Of a stretch of DNA of 22,640 bases, positions 14,770 through 21,854 are shown one piece after another. A program made the position numbers and the translations under genes. Numbering within the stretch: the first letter of the stretch is position 1; each line of letters begins with the position of its first letter. The notes beneath the pieces are model-generated. The model saw only the letters and a program-made list of their open reading frames with translations, made no database searches and was not told the DNA's origin. The stretch lies in the NCBI GenBank assembly GCA_050742155.1, contig JBOGFC010000153.1, positions 1 to 22,640 on the forward strand, given 5' to 3'. Source of the stretch: JBOGFC01 sp050742155 (GTDB taxonomy: Bacteria; Actinomycetota; Acidimicrobiia; Spongiisociales; JALYHC01).

Positions 14770-16433
14770 CCGAGACAGCCCTCGTCGAGTTGCGGGTGTT
14801 GGAGGGTCCCAACCTCTTCTTCCCGCGGCCGGCCGTCAAGCTCACCCTCGACGTGTCCAAGATGCTGCAGGCCGACGAGCAGACCGCCCGGCAGGCCGCC
14901 GAGCGCCTCGGCCTCCCGGCCACACCGCCGGGGGCGGCCGGCTCCGAGCATCGGCGCCGCTTCATCGCCCGACTGGTGGCCCGGCTCACGCGCCTGCTGG
15001 CGCGAGCAGGAGGAGTGGGCCGTCTGGCGGTGCGGAGCCGCCCGGGCGACCAACCCCATCTGCTGGTGACGGCCTTCCCCTGGCGGCGGCTGGAAGCCGC
15101 GCGAGCCCTGGGCGAGGCGGTCGGGAGGCTCTCGGGCCTGCTGGGCGAGGACCTGCCGCTCGAGGAAGTGGGCCGGCAGCTTCGAGCGGTGGACCCCGGA
15201 CCTCCGTCCTCGCTCCCGGATCCGCTCATGCCCGTCATCGGGGTGACCGGCACCAACGGCAAGACCACCATCACCCGTCTTCTGGCCCACATCGGCCGGA
15301 CGGCCGGCCTGCGGATGGGCTGGGCCAACACGGACGGGATCTTCGTGGAGGGAGAGCTGGTCGAGGAGGGAGACTGGTCGGGGTTCGGGGGGACGCAACA
15401 GGTCGTCGGGAAGGAGGTCGACCTGGCCGTGCTGGAGATCGCCCGGGGAGGCATCCTCCTGCGAGGGATCGGGACCGCCCAGCTCGACGTGGCTGTGGTC
15501 ACCAACGTGTCCGCCGACCATCTGGGCCAGTACGGGGTGGAGACGCTCGATCAGCTCGCCGAGGTGAAGGCCGTCCTGGTCAGAATCGTTCGCCCGCAAG
15601 GTTGGGCGGTGCTCAACGCGGACGATCCCCGGGTGCTGGCGATGCGGCGCCTCTCTCCCGGGCGGCCCTGGGTGTTCAGCCGCCATGCGGCCAGCCCGGG
15701 CATCAGAGCCTCGCTCGGCGAGGGCGGACGGGCCGCCACCGTCATGGATGGGCGCCTGGCGATGCTCGATCGTCGGGGGAACGTCGATGCTCTCCTCCCG
15801 GTGCTCGAGACGCCGCTCACCCTGGCCGGTCTCTCCTCTATCCACACCGAGAACGCTCTGGCGGCGGCGGCCGCCGCCCTGGGGGCGGGGATCCCACGGG
15901 AAGCGGTAGTGGAGGGTCTGCGCACCTTTCGCCACGACCCCCAACAGAACCCCGGCCGCCTCAACCTCTGGCAGCTCGGTGATCGCACCGTGATCGTCGA
16001 CTATGCCCACAACCAGGAGAGCCTGCGGGGCCTTCTCGAGGTGGCCGACGGGCTGCGACCGCCCGGAGCCCTCACCTGGGTGATCATCGGAACCGCCGGC
16101 GACCGCTCCGACCAGCTCCTGCGCGCCTTGGGCGAGGCGGCCGCCCTGGGGGCCGATCGGGTGGCCATCTGCGAGAAAGAGCGTTACCTGCGGGGACGGG
16201 ATCGGGAGGAGATGAGCGCCTTAATGCAGGCCGGAGCTCGCAAGAGGGGCAAGGAGGCCCCCGCCTACCCCACCGAGCTCGACTCGCTGCGCGAGGTGGT
16301 GGGCCAGTCGGGCCCCCGGGACGTGGTGGCTATCTCTTGCCACGTCGAGCTCACCGATCTCAACGCCTGGCTGGAGGAACAGGGCGCCGCCCTCCTCACC
16401 GACGAGCAGGTGCGCGAGCGAACGACGCGATAG
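14766..16433 (+). CDS. CphA-like Mur ligase lacking the ATP-grasp domain (N-M architecture)
   Basis: The 555-residue protein is a clear paralogue of the cyanophycin synthetase encoded at 16834-19572. Its first ~150 residues resemble the CphA N domain (VLEGPNLFFPRP against VYQGPNFWSYRP), but the N-domain HxxEH seen in that CphA is absent. The ATP-grasp domain is missing. A complete Mur-ligase domain follows: P-loop GVTGTNGKTT (159-168), VLEIARGGIL, NVSADHLGQYG, LNADDPR, HTENALAAAAAAL, PGRLNLWQL and VDYAHN. Mur ligases couple ATP hydrolysis to amide bond formation; in CphA this domain adds Arg to the Asp side chain. A related ligation or repair of cyanophycin-like peptide is inferred. The GTG start lies in a GTGA shared with the polX stop, so translation is coupled. 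It is not a fragment: the ends are intact. Confidence 0.85.
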   Translation: MTETALVELRVLEGPNLFFPRPAVKLTLDVSKMLQADEQTARQAAERLGLPATPPGAAGSEHRRRFIARLVARLTRLLARAGGVGRLAVRSRPGDQPHLLVTAFPWRRLEAARALGEAVGRLSGLLGEDLPLEEVGRQLRAVDPGPPSSLPDPLMPVIGVTGTNGKTTITRLLAHIGRTAGLRMGWANTDGIFVEGELVEEGDWSGFGGTQQVVGKEVDLAVLEIARGGILLRGIGTAQLDVAVVTNVSADHLGQYGVETLDQLAEVKAVLVRIVRPQGWAVLNADDPRVLAMRRLSPGRPWVFSRHAASPGIRASLGEGGRAATVMDGRLAMLDRRGNVDALLPVLETPLTLAGLSSIHTENALAAAAAALGAGIPREAVVEGLRTFRHDPQQNPGRLNLWQLGDRTVIVDYAHNQESLRGLLEVADGLRPPGALTWVIIGTAGDRSDQLLRALGEAAALGADRVAICEKERYLRGRDREEMSALMQAGARKRGKEAPAYPTELDSLREVVGQSGPRDVVAISCHVELTDLNAWLEEQGAALLTDEQVRERTTR

Positions 16434-16444
16434 GCTCTCCGGTC

Positions 16445-16798
16445 ATGACGGTCATCGGCCCGCGAGTCCACGGTTACCTGGATTACCTCACGGTGCTCGT
16501 CTTTCTCCTGGCACCGAGTCTCCTGGGGCTCTCGGGGGCGGCCGCCGTCCTCGCCTACCTGCTGGCGGTGGTGCACCTGGCCATGACCCTCCTCACCCGC
16601 TTTCCCATGGGGTTTCGAGAGGTGGTTCCCCTGGCCCTCCACGGCTTGGTGGAGGTGGGGGTGGGAGTGGTCCTGTCGCTGATCGGCCTGCTCGCCTTCG
16701 GCGGGGAGGCCCAGATCTTCTACATGCTGGTCGGCCTGGTGATCGTGTTGGTCTGGCTGCTCACCGATTACCGCGCCTCTCCTTCTCGCGACGGTTGA
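16445..16798 (+). CDS. Small four-TM membrane protein, unknown function
   Basis: This 117-residue protein has about four hydrophobic helices and the N-terminal motif RVHGYLDYLTVLVFLLAPS, plus FPMGFREVVPLALHGLVE in the middle. I have seen this general pattern in uncharacterised small membrane proteins but cannot name a family. The ATG at 16445 lies 11 bases after the Mur-ligase stop. That stop codon forms part of a TAGGCT hexamer ending eight bases before the ATG, which might act as an internal promoter. It may be co-transcribed with polX and the Mur ligase. It faces cphA across a 35-bp convergent gap. Confidence 0.75.
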   Translation: MTVIGPRVHGYLDYLTVLVFLLAPSLLGLSGAAAVLAYLLAVVHLAMTLLTRFPMGFREVVPLALHGLVEVGVGVVLSLIGLLAFGGEAQIFYMLVGLVIVLVWLLTDYRASPSRDG

Positions 16799-16833
16799 CC
16801 ACCACACAGGCGGTTTAGCGTCACAAGAACGTC

Positions 16834-19572
16834 TCAGGCCTCCAGGGCGGTGGGCACCCGTCCCGCCTGTTGCTGGAGGAACTCCCAGACGGGGTCCAGG
16901 CGGTCGACACAGATCACCACCAGGTCGCCCCGGTTGGCACGACCGAGTGCCGCCCCGACCGCCTCCAGCTCGTCCGGCACGATGGCCAGGCTGCGACAGC
17001 GGGCGGTCGGATCCTGCATCCCCTTGCGGACTCCCTCGGCCACCACCTCGGCCGATTCTCCGGCCGGGCGGCCCCGCAGGTTGGCGTCCTCCCGTACGAG
17101 CACCAGGTCGAAGTGGCGCGCCGCCACCTCTCCGAACTCCCGCAGGTCCTCGTCCCGGCGATCCCCCGGCATGGCGATGACCCCCAACCGGCGCTGGACG
17201 ATGACCTCCTCCCCCGGTTGCGTCTCGGCCATCCGCTCCACGAAGTCTCCCAGCATGCGCAGACCATGGGGATTGTGGGCGTAGTCGACCACCACCGTCA
17301 CGCCGCGCACCCGGATCAGATTGAGCCGTCCGGGAGCCAGCGCGTACGAGGGCGTGAAGGTGACCAGGCCGCGCCGGATGTCGTGCAGGTGCACCCCGGC
17401 GGCGTGGGCGGCAGCCGTGGCGGCCAGGGCATTCTCAACGTTCATGCGGGCCCGGGCCCCAAAAGTAGAGGGGAGCTGGTGGGTGAGGGCCAGCGGCATG
17501 GTGCGTGGCCCATGCCGGATGACGATCATCTCCCCCTTGTCGGTCTGCTGCACGGTGACCGCCCAGCCGTCCCGGCGCACGTAGGCATCGACCAGCTCGT
17601 TGTCGGGATCCATGGAGAACCAGATCACCTCCCCGGCGCTGACCCGACGCATCTTGGCCACGAGGGGATCATCGGCGTTCAGGACCGCGAACCCGTCCCG
17701 GGGGATCGCCTCCACCACGATCTGCTTGACGGCCCCGAGCTTCTCCAGGCTGTCGATGCCGTGCCGTCCCAGGTGGTCGGAGGCGAGGTTGAGCACCACG
17801 CCCACGTCGTGGCGCTGGTAACCCAGGCCCTCCCGCAAAAGGCCTCCCCGCGCCACCTCGAAGACCGCGAAATCCACCCGGGGGCTCTGGAGCACCATGC
17901 GAGCGGAGCGGGGCCCGGAGGCATCAGCCCGGATCACCACCCGCTCGTCGATGGTGACCCCGTCGGTGGAGGTCATCCCCACCTTGCGGCCGGTGCCCTT
18001 GAGGATGTGAGCGATCATGCGCACGGTGGTGGTCTTGCCGTTGGTGCCGGTCACCGCCACGATGGGGATCCGGCTCGGGGTACCGGGCGGAAAGAGCAGG
18101 TCGACCAGCGGCTTGGCCACGTACTGCTGGATACCTTCCGTCGGATGGGTGTGCATGCGGAAGCCGGGGCCGGCATTCACCTCCACGATGGCCCCGCCGG
18201 TCTCCCGGACCGGCTTGCCGATATCGGGGCAGATGAGGTCTACGCCGGCCACATCGAGACCCACCACCCGGGCCGCTTCCTCGGCTAGTTCCACGTTCTC
18301 GGGGTGGGCCTCGGCGGTTCGGTCGATCGAGGTTCCGCCCGTAGAGAGGTTGCCGGTCAGGGTGAGCTTCACGGTCGTCCCCTCAGGAGGCACGTCGCCC
18401 ATCTCGAAGCCCTGCCAGCGCACCAGCTCGATGGCGGCCGGGGTGACCTGGATGCGGGTGAGGACCTTCTCGTGGCCGATCCCCCGCCGGGGGTCGGAGT
18501 TCATCTCGTCGACCAGCTCGGCCACCGTGTGGCGACCGTCGCCCGTCACATGGGCCGGGAGCCGCTGGGCCACCGCCACCATGTTGCCTTCCACCACCAG
18601 CACCCGGTAGTCGTTGCCTTCCACCTGATTCTCGACCACCACCCAGCCGGACTGAGACTCCCGACGGGCTCCCTCGAAGGCGGCCCGCACTCCCTCCTCG
18701 TTGCGCAGGTCCAGGCTCACCCCCCGCCCATGGTTGCCATCGGCCGGCTTGACCACCACCGGGAACCCGATCGAGCGGGCCACCGCCACGGCGTCCTCCT
18801 CCCCGCGCACCGAGCGGGAGCGAGGCACCGGCAACCCGGCTTCGGAGAGGAGCCGGGTGGTGAGCTTCTTGTCCGAGGAGATGTCCACCGCCAGCCAGGA
18901 GGTGCTGGAGGTAAGGGTGGCCCGGATGCGCTTCTGGTAGACCCCGTGGCCCAGTTGGACCAGGGATTGACGATCCAGGCGGAAGTAGGGGATGTCGCGG
19001 GAGACCGCCTCGTCGATGATGGCCTGGGTGGAGGGTCCGAAGGCCACCCGCTCGGCGGTGAGGATGAGCTGGGTGAGCTCCTCCTCGAAGTCGAACCCGT
19101 CCTCCGGCTCCACCAGATGGTTGACGAGCCGCACCGCCAACTTGCCCGCCGCCAGGCCGACCGTCTCGTCCTGAAAGCCGTAGACCACGTGGTAGCGACC
19201 CGGCTGATCGGCGCTGCGGGTCTTGCCGCGGCGTCCCTGGGCACCGGTCTGCCGCTGCAGCTCGATGGCGACGTGCTCGGCCACATGCCCGAGCCAGGTC
19301 CCGTCTTCCAGCCGTTCCAGGAACCCGCCCCTGCGTTCCAGTGAGCAGGTATGGTCCTCCAGCCCCGGCAGGAGCTTGACCAGCTTCTCGTTGAACCCTT
19401 CCAGGGTGTTGGAGGGGTGCTCCTCCAACACCCCCAGGTCGACCAAGAGGCGGATGCAGGGACGGTACGACCAGAAGTTGGGCCCCTGGTAGACCTGACT
19501 CTCGAGGATCCTCAGCTCCGGCGCGGGAAGAGGACGCTCTTCGCTCTTCCCCCGGTCCTTGGCGTCGGACAT
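16834..19572 (-). CDS. cphA: Cyanophycin synthetase
   Basis: The 912-residue protein has the three CphA1 domains. The N domain (about 1-165) contains VYQGPNFWSYRPCIR and GHVAEHVAIELQRQTG with an HxxEH (His96, Glu99, His100). The ATP-grasp domain (about 166-490) has SSTSWLAVDISSDKKLT, VVKPADGNHGRGV (Lys275) and AIVEVNAGPGFRMHTHP (Glu464). The Mur-ligase domain (about 500-890) has AVTGTNGKTTT (506-516), VFEVARGGLLREG, NLASDHLGRHG and VDYAHNPHG. CphA makes multi-L-arginyl-poly-L-aspartate, a nitrogen and carbon store, by alternately adding Asp to the backbone (ATP-grasp) and Arg to its side chain (Mur ligase). Length is slightly above the usual ~870-900. The start is ATG at 19572, nine bases after the cphB stop; AGGAG touches the ATG. 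The gene is second in a cphB-cphA operon. Confidence 0.96.
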   Translation of the reverse strand: MSDAKDRGKSEERPLPAPELRILESQVYQGPNFWSYRPCIRLLVDLGVLEEHPSNTLEGFNEKLVKLLPGLEDHTCSLERRGGFLERLEDGTWLGHVAEHVAIELQRQTGAQGRRGKTRSADQPGRYHVVYGFQDETVGLAAGKLAVRLVNHLVEPEDGFDFEEELTQLILTAERVAFGPSTQAIIDEAVSRDIPYFRLDRQSLVQLGHGVYQKRIRATLTSSTSWLAVDISSDKKLTTRLLSEAGLPVPRSRSVRGEEDAVAVARSIGFPVVVKPADGNHGRGVSLDLRNEEGVRAAFEGARRESQSGWVVVENQVEGNDYRVLVVEGNMVAVAQRLPAHVTGDGRHTVAELVDEMNSDPRRGIGHEKVLTRIQVTPAAIELVRWQGFEMGDVPPEGTTVKLTLTGNLSTGGTSIDRTAEAHPENVELAEEAARVVGLDVAGVDLICPDIGKPVRETGGAIVEVNAGPGFRMHTHPTEGIQQYVAKPLVDLLFPPGTPSRIPIVAVTGTNGKTTTVRMIAHILKGTGRKVGMTSTDGVTIDERVVIRADASGPRSARMVLQSPRVDFAVFEVARGGLLREGLGYQRHDVGVVLNLASDHLGRHGIDSLEKLGAVKQIVVEAIPRDGFAVLNADDPLVAKMRRVSAGEVIWFSMDPDNELVDAYVRRDGWAVTVQQTDKGEMIVIRHGPRTMPLALTHQLPSTFGARARMNVENALAATAAAHAAGVHLHDIRRGLVTFTPSYALAPGRLNLIRVRGVTVVVDYAHNPHGLRMLGDFVERMAETQPGEEVIVQRRLGVIAMPGDRRDEDLREFGEVAARHFDLVLVREDANLRGRPAGESAEVVAEGVRKGMQDPTARCRSLAIVPDELEAVGAALGRANRGDLVVICVDRLDPVWEFLQQQAGRVPTALEA

Positions 19573-19581
19573 CTCCTAAAG

Positions 19582-20562
19582 CTATTCGTCCAAGCGGTTC
19601 CGCCGCACCCGATGTCCCCTGCGCCGTACCCCTGGCCCCAAGGCGTCACCATCCGCCCCTTCGGGAATGGGGAGGGGGAGCGTGCTCCCCAGCTCCATGT
19701 CGGGCGGCCATTCCACGTCCCGGGGCCCGGGACGCCTGGTTCCCTCCACGGAGGGCAACAGCCTGCGACTGCGGAGATCGAAGCGGTGGCCATGGGGAAG
19801 CACATGGAGGATCGCTCCGGAGACCATCAGCAGGTCGGTCCGCTTGGCCTCGAAGGCGTTCGACTCGAGGCTGGTCCCGTCCACGACCAGCACCGTCCCC
19901 CGACCCATGACCTCCAGGATCCCCTTCTCGTCCACGATGGCGGCGGTATCCTCGTCCACGCCCAAGCCCAGCTGGCTGGGCGAGTGGGCCACCATCGCCA
20001 GCAGCCTCCCCACCCGGTTGCGGCGCCCGAAGTGCTGGTCGACGATGACGTTGGGCAGCAGGCCCAGTCCGGCCGAGAGCTGGCCCATCCTTTGCTTGGG
20101 AACCTCCCCGGAGGCTCCGAAGGCCACCATATGCGAGCTGAGGGCACTGGCGCCCGCCGAAGTACCCCCCACCACCGTGCCGTGGCTGTGGGCGGTCAGG
20201 ATGGCCTGGCCCAGGCGGGTCCCCCCCACCACGGCGGCCAGGCGGAGCTGGTTGCCTCCCGTCATGAACACCCCGGTGGCGTCCTCCACGGCCCCTACCA
20301 CCTCCGGGCGGCTCGCCTCCTCGCGGGACACCGGCCGCAGGCCCCGTACCTCTCCCGCCCCGAGCTGTTTGAACAGCTTCTTGTAGACCTCGGTGGTGGA
20401 ATCCCCCAAGGAGGAAGCGGTGGCGATCACCGCGATACGAGAGGTGGCCCCGCCGGCCAGCTGCACGAAGCGGGAGAGAATGGACTTGGCGCCCAGCTTG
20501 TCCTCGGCCCCGCCGATGATCACCAGCGAGCCGGCCCCGTTCGCCTCTGCTTGGGCGCTCAT
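19582..20562 (-). CDS. cphB: Cyanophycinase
   Basis: The 326-residue peptidase of family S51 has nucleophile Ser135 in GGTSAGASALS, His177 in DQHFGRRNRVGRL, and Glu204 in GVDEDTAA, in the same order and near the same positions as in characterised cyanophycinase. FMTGGNQLRL (99-108) is also typical. It cuts cyanophycin into beta-Asp-Arg dipeptides in the cytoplasm. After the fold ends near residue 265 there is an unusual tail of some 60 residues, Pro/Gly-rich and ending in a basic cluster (VRRRGHRVRRNR). ATG at 20562 is six bases downstream of a TAACCT box without a Shine-Dalgarno, so the cphB-cphA transcript looks leaderless. No isoaspartyl dipeptidase gene is in the window to finish degradation. 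Confidence 0.95.
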   Translation of the reverse strand: MSAQAEANGAGSLVIIGGAEDKLGAKSILSRFVQLAGGATSRIAVIATASSLGDSTTEVYKKLFKQLGAGEVRGLRPVSREEASRPEVVGAVEDATGVFMTGGNQLRLAAVVGGTRLGQAILTAHSHGTVVGGTSAGASALSSHMVAFGASGEVPKQRMGQLSAGLGLLPNVIVDQHFGRRNRVGRLLAMVAHSPSQLGLGVDEDTAAIVDEKGILEVMGRGTVLVVDGTSLESNAFEAKRTDLLMVSGAILHVLPHGHRFDLRSRRLLPSVEGTRRPGPRDVEWPPDMELGSTLPLPIPEGADGDALGPGVRRRGHRVRRNRLDE

Positions 20563-20652
20563 GTCACCAGGTTACTGGGGGATCGGTCCCAGTCGGAACA
20601 TCTGACGCTTCCGCCCTGTTGACGCCCCATGAGTCGAGGAAGGAAGGATCGC
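20563..20652. promoter_or_regulatory. cphB promoter with adjacent inverted repeat; YceI ribosome binding site
   Basis: On the minus strand TAACCT (20574-20569) lies six bases from the cphB ATG, with TTCCGA 18 bases further upstream as a weak -35. An inverted repeat, ACTGGG-N8-CCCAGT (20574-20593), abuts the -10 and covers the promoter spacer, a good place for a repressor. On the plus strand ggaaggaagg (about 20638-20648) is the ribosome binding site for the YceI gene; I could not pick a convincing -10 for it. Confidence 0.45.
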
Positions 20653-21213
20653 ATGACCCACACGCGGACGTATCAGGGCCACGAGCTACCACCTGCCGGC
20701 AAGTACCAGATCGACCCGGCCCACTCCACAGTGGAGTTCGTCTCCCGCCACCTCATGGTCGCCAAGGTGCGGGGCCGCTTCGACCAGTTCTCGGGCGTCT
20801 TCGAGGTGGCGGACGACCCCACCCGGTCGTCGGTCGAGGTGGCCATCCAGGCAGCCAGCGTCAACACCAACCAGGAGCAGCGGGACCAGGACCTACGCTC
20901 CGAGGGGTTCCTCCTCACCGAGGAGAACCCGGAGATCACCTTCACGAGCACCGACGTCAGACTGGAGGGGGACACGTGGAAAGTGGCCGGCGACCTGTCC
21001 ATACGGGGAGAGACCAACCCAGTCACCCTCGAGGTGGAGTTCCTGGGTTTCATGAAGGATCCCTTTGGGCAGGAGAAGGCCATCTTCTCGGCCGAGACCA
21101 CCATCAACCGCCACGACTTCAAGGTGTCGTGGAACGCCCCGCTCGAGGCGGGCGGCTTCCTGGTGGGCGACGAGGTGAAGATCGAGCTCCAGGTACAAGG
21201 CATCCGCCAGTAG
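20653..21213 (+). CDS. YceI-family lipid-binding-like protein
   Basis: The 186-residue protein matches the YceI beta-barrel family: GKYQIDPAHSTVEFVSRHLMV at the start, the VRGRFDQFSGVFEV strand, LRSEGFLLTEENPEITF, and later GDLSIRGETNPVTLEVEF and the FLVGDEVKIELQVQG end. The barrel binds long isoprenoid or fatty chains in studied members. There is no signal peptide, so this copy is probably cytoplasmic, unlike periplasmic YceI of Escherichia coli. I chose ATG 20653 because an AGGAAGGA-type site precedes it at good spacing; an upstream ATG at 20629 would place that site inside the coding region. It diverges from cphB. Confidence 0.91.
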   Translation: MTHTRTYQGHELPPAGKYQIDPAHSTVEFVSRHLMVAKVRGRFDQFSGVFEVADDPTRSSVEVAIQAASVNTNQEQRDQDLRSEGFLLTEENPEITFTSTDVRLEGDTWKVAGDLSIRGETNPVTLEVEFLGFMKDPFGQEKAIFSAETTINRHDFKVSWNAPLEAGGFLVGDEVKIELQVQGIRQ

Positions 21214-21221
21214 GTTCGGCG

Positions 21222-21355
21222 GTGGCAGCCTTGGGCCGAGGGCTCGATCCCAACCATCCGGCGCGGCTGGCACCGGCCGCCTGGAGGGCCTGATCGTCAA
21301 CCCACTCTGGTATGCCTGGCTGGGCGTGGCCCTGCGACATCCGGCGTCCGGCTAG
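21222..21355 (+). other. Possible small leaderless ORF, interrupted by one apparent missing base
   Basis: GTG at 21222 opens a 23-codon frame (GRGLDPNHPARLAPAAWR) ending at TGA 21291-21293. It lies five bases after TAGGTT (21211-21216), whose TAG is also the YceI stop. If one G is restored in the GGG run near 21285, the frame continues as GLIVNPLWYAWLGVALR to TAG 21353-21355, giving about 44 residues with a hydrophobic end and high-GC third positions. It is either a small gene with a frameshift, a remnant, or chance. Confidence 0.25.
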
Positions 21356-21374
21356 GAGCGCGCGGCCGCACTAG

Positions 21375-21758
21375 CTAGCTGAGCGTCACCTCCACCGAGG
21401 AGAGGTGGGTGACCTGCCCGTCCCGGGGGCTGGTGTCGAAGACTTCGAGGCGGCCCCGCTGCGAGGGACCGGAGGGGGTGAAAGAGACCGTCCCCGCGAA
21501 GGGGCCTCGCTGACCCAGGGGGGCGGAGACGGTCAGTGACCCGGAGCCGATCTCGGTCCCATTCTCATCCCTGACCTTCACCCCCAGGGCGTTGTGCTGG
21601 GTCGCTCGTCCCGTCCCGGAGACGGCGACCGGGCTCGTCACCAGGTCGAGCTCCCCGGGGCTTTCGATTTGGATGCGCTCGGCCCGCCCCCGCAGTTTTC
21701 CGAGCAGCCACGAGGCCCCGCCTGCCAGGGCCGCCAGCCGGATGAGGAGCCGGATCAT
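21375..21758 (-). CDS. Membrane-anchored Gmad2 immunoglobulin-like protein
   Basis: The 127-residue protein begins with one hydrophobic, basic-flanked segment (MIRLLIRLAALAGGASWLLG), probably a membrane anchor or uncleaved signal. A single Gmad2-type Ig-like domain follows: IQIESPGELDLVTSPVAVSG, then VKVRDENGTEIGSGSL, GPFAGTVSFT, and the closing VFDTSPRDG and SSVEVTLS. Gmad2 domains occur in cell-surface and spore-germination-associated proteins and probably mediate binding outside the membrane. The start at ATG 21758 is firm because AGGAGG (complement of 21763-21768) lies four bases upstream. A much longer open frame reaching 22103 is not credible. Confidence 0.85.
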   Translation of the reverse strand: MIRLLIRLAALAGGASWLLGKLRGRAERIQIESPGELDLVTSPVAVSGTGRATQHNALGVKVRDENGTEIGSGSLTVSAPLGQRGPFAGTVSFTPSGPSQRGRLEVFDTSPRDGQVTHLSSVEVTLS

Positions 21759-21854
21759 GTGTCCTCCTGAGTTCGCTCGCCGCCGTCTTGAACCTAGTCG
21801 GCGGTATCGGGAACTCGCCTGCCTCGGGCGGCGTCCAAGCGAGCGGAGGAGGAG
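21759..21854. promoter_or_regulatory. Divergent region between the Gmad2 gene and the secreted-protein gene
   Basis: On the minus strand TAGGTT (21796-21791) is a plausible -10 giving a leader of about 26 bases that contains AGGAGG. On the plus strand a purine-rich ribosome binding site, cggaggaggag, runs directly into ATG 21855. I found no clear plus-strand -10. Confidence 0.4.

Noticed and set aside
14766..16433. Calling this gene cphA2
   Set aside because: CphA2 also lacks one ATP site, but to my knowledge it is the Mur-ligase site that is reduced there, whereas here the Mur ligase is intact and the ATP-grasp is gone.
21260..21281. GC-rich hairpin between the YceI and Gmad2 genes
   Set aside because: Pairing needs a bulge and mismatches, and the same bases lie within the possible small ORF; too weak to call a terminator.
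21361..21382. gcggccgc followed by actagctagctgag, resembling a cloning polylinker
   Set aside because: The bases form the natural stop region of the Gmad2 gene and such words are common in GC-rich DNA; there is no vector sequence around them.
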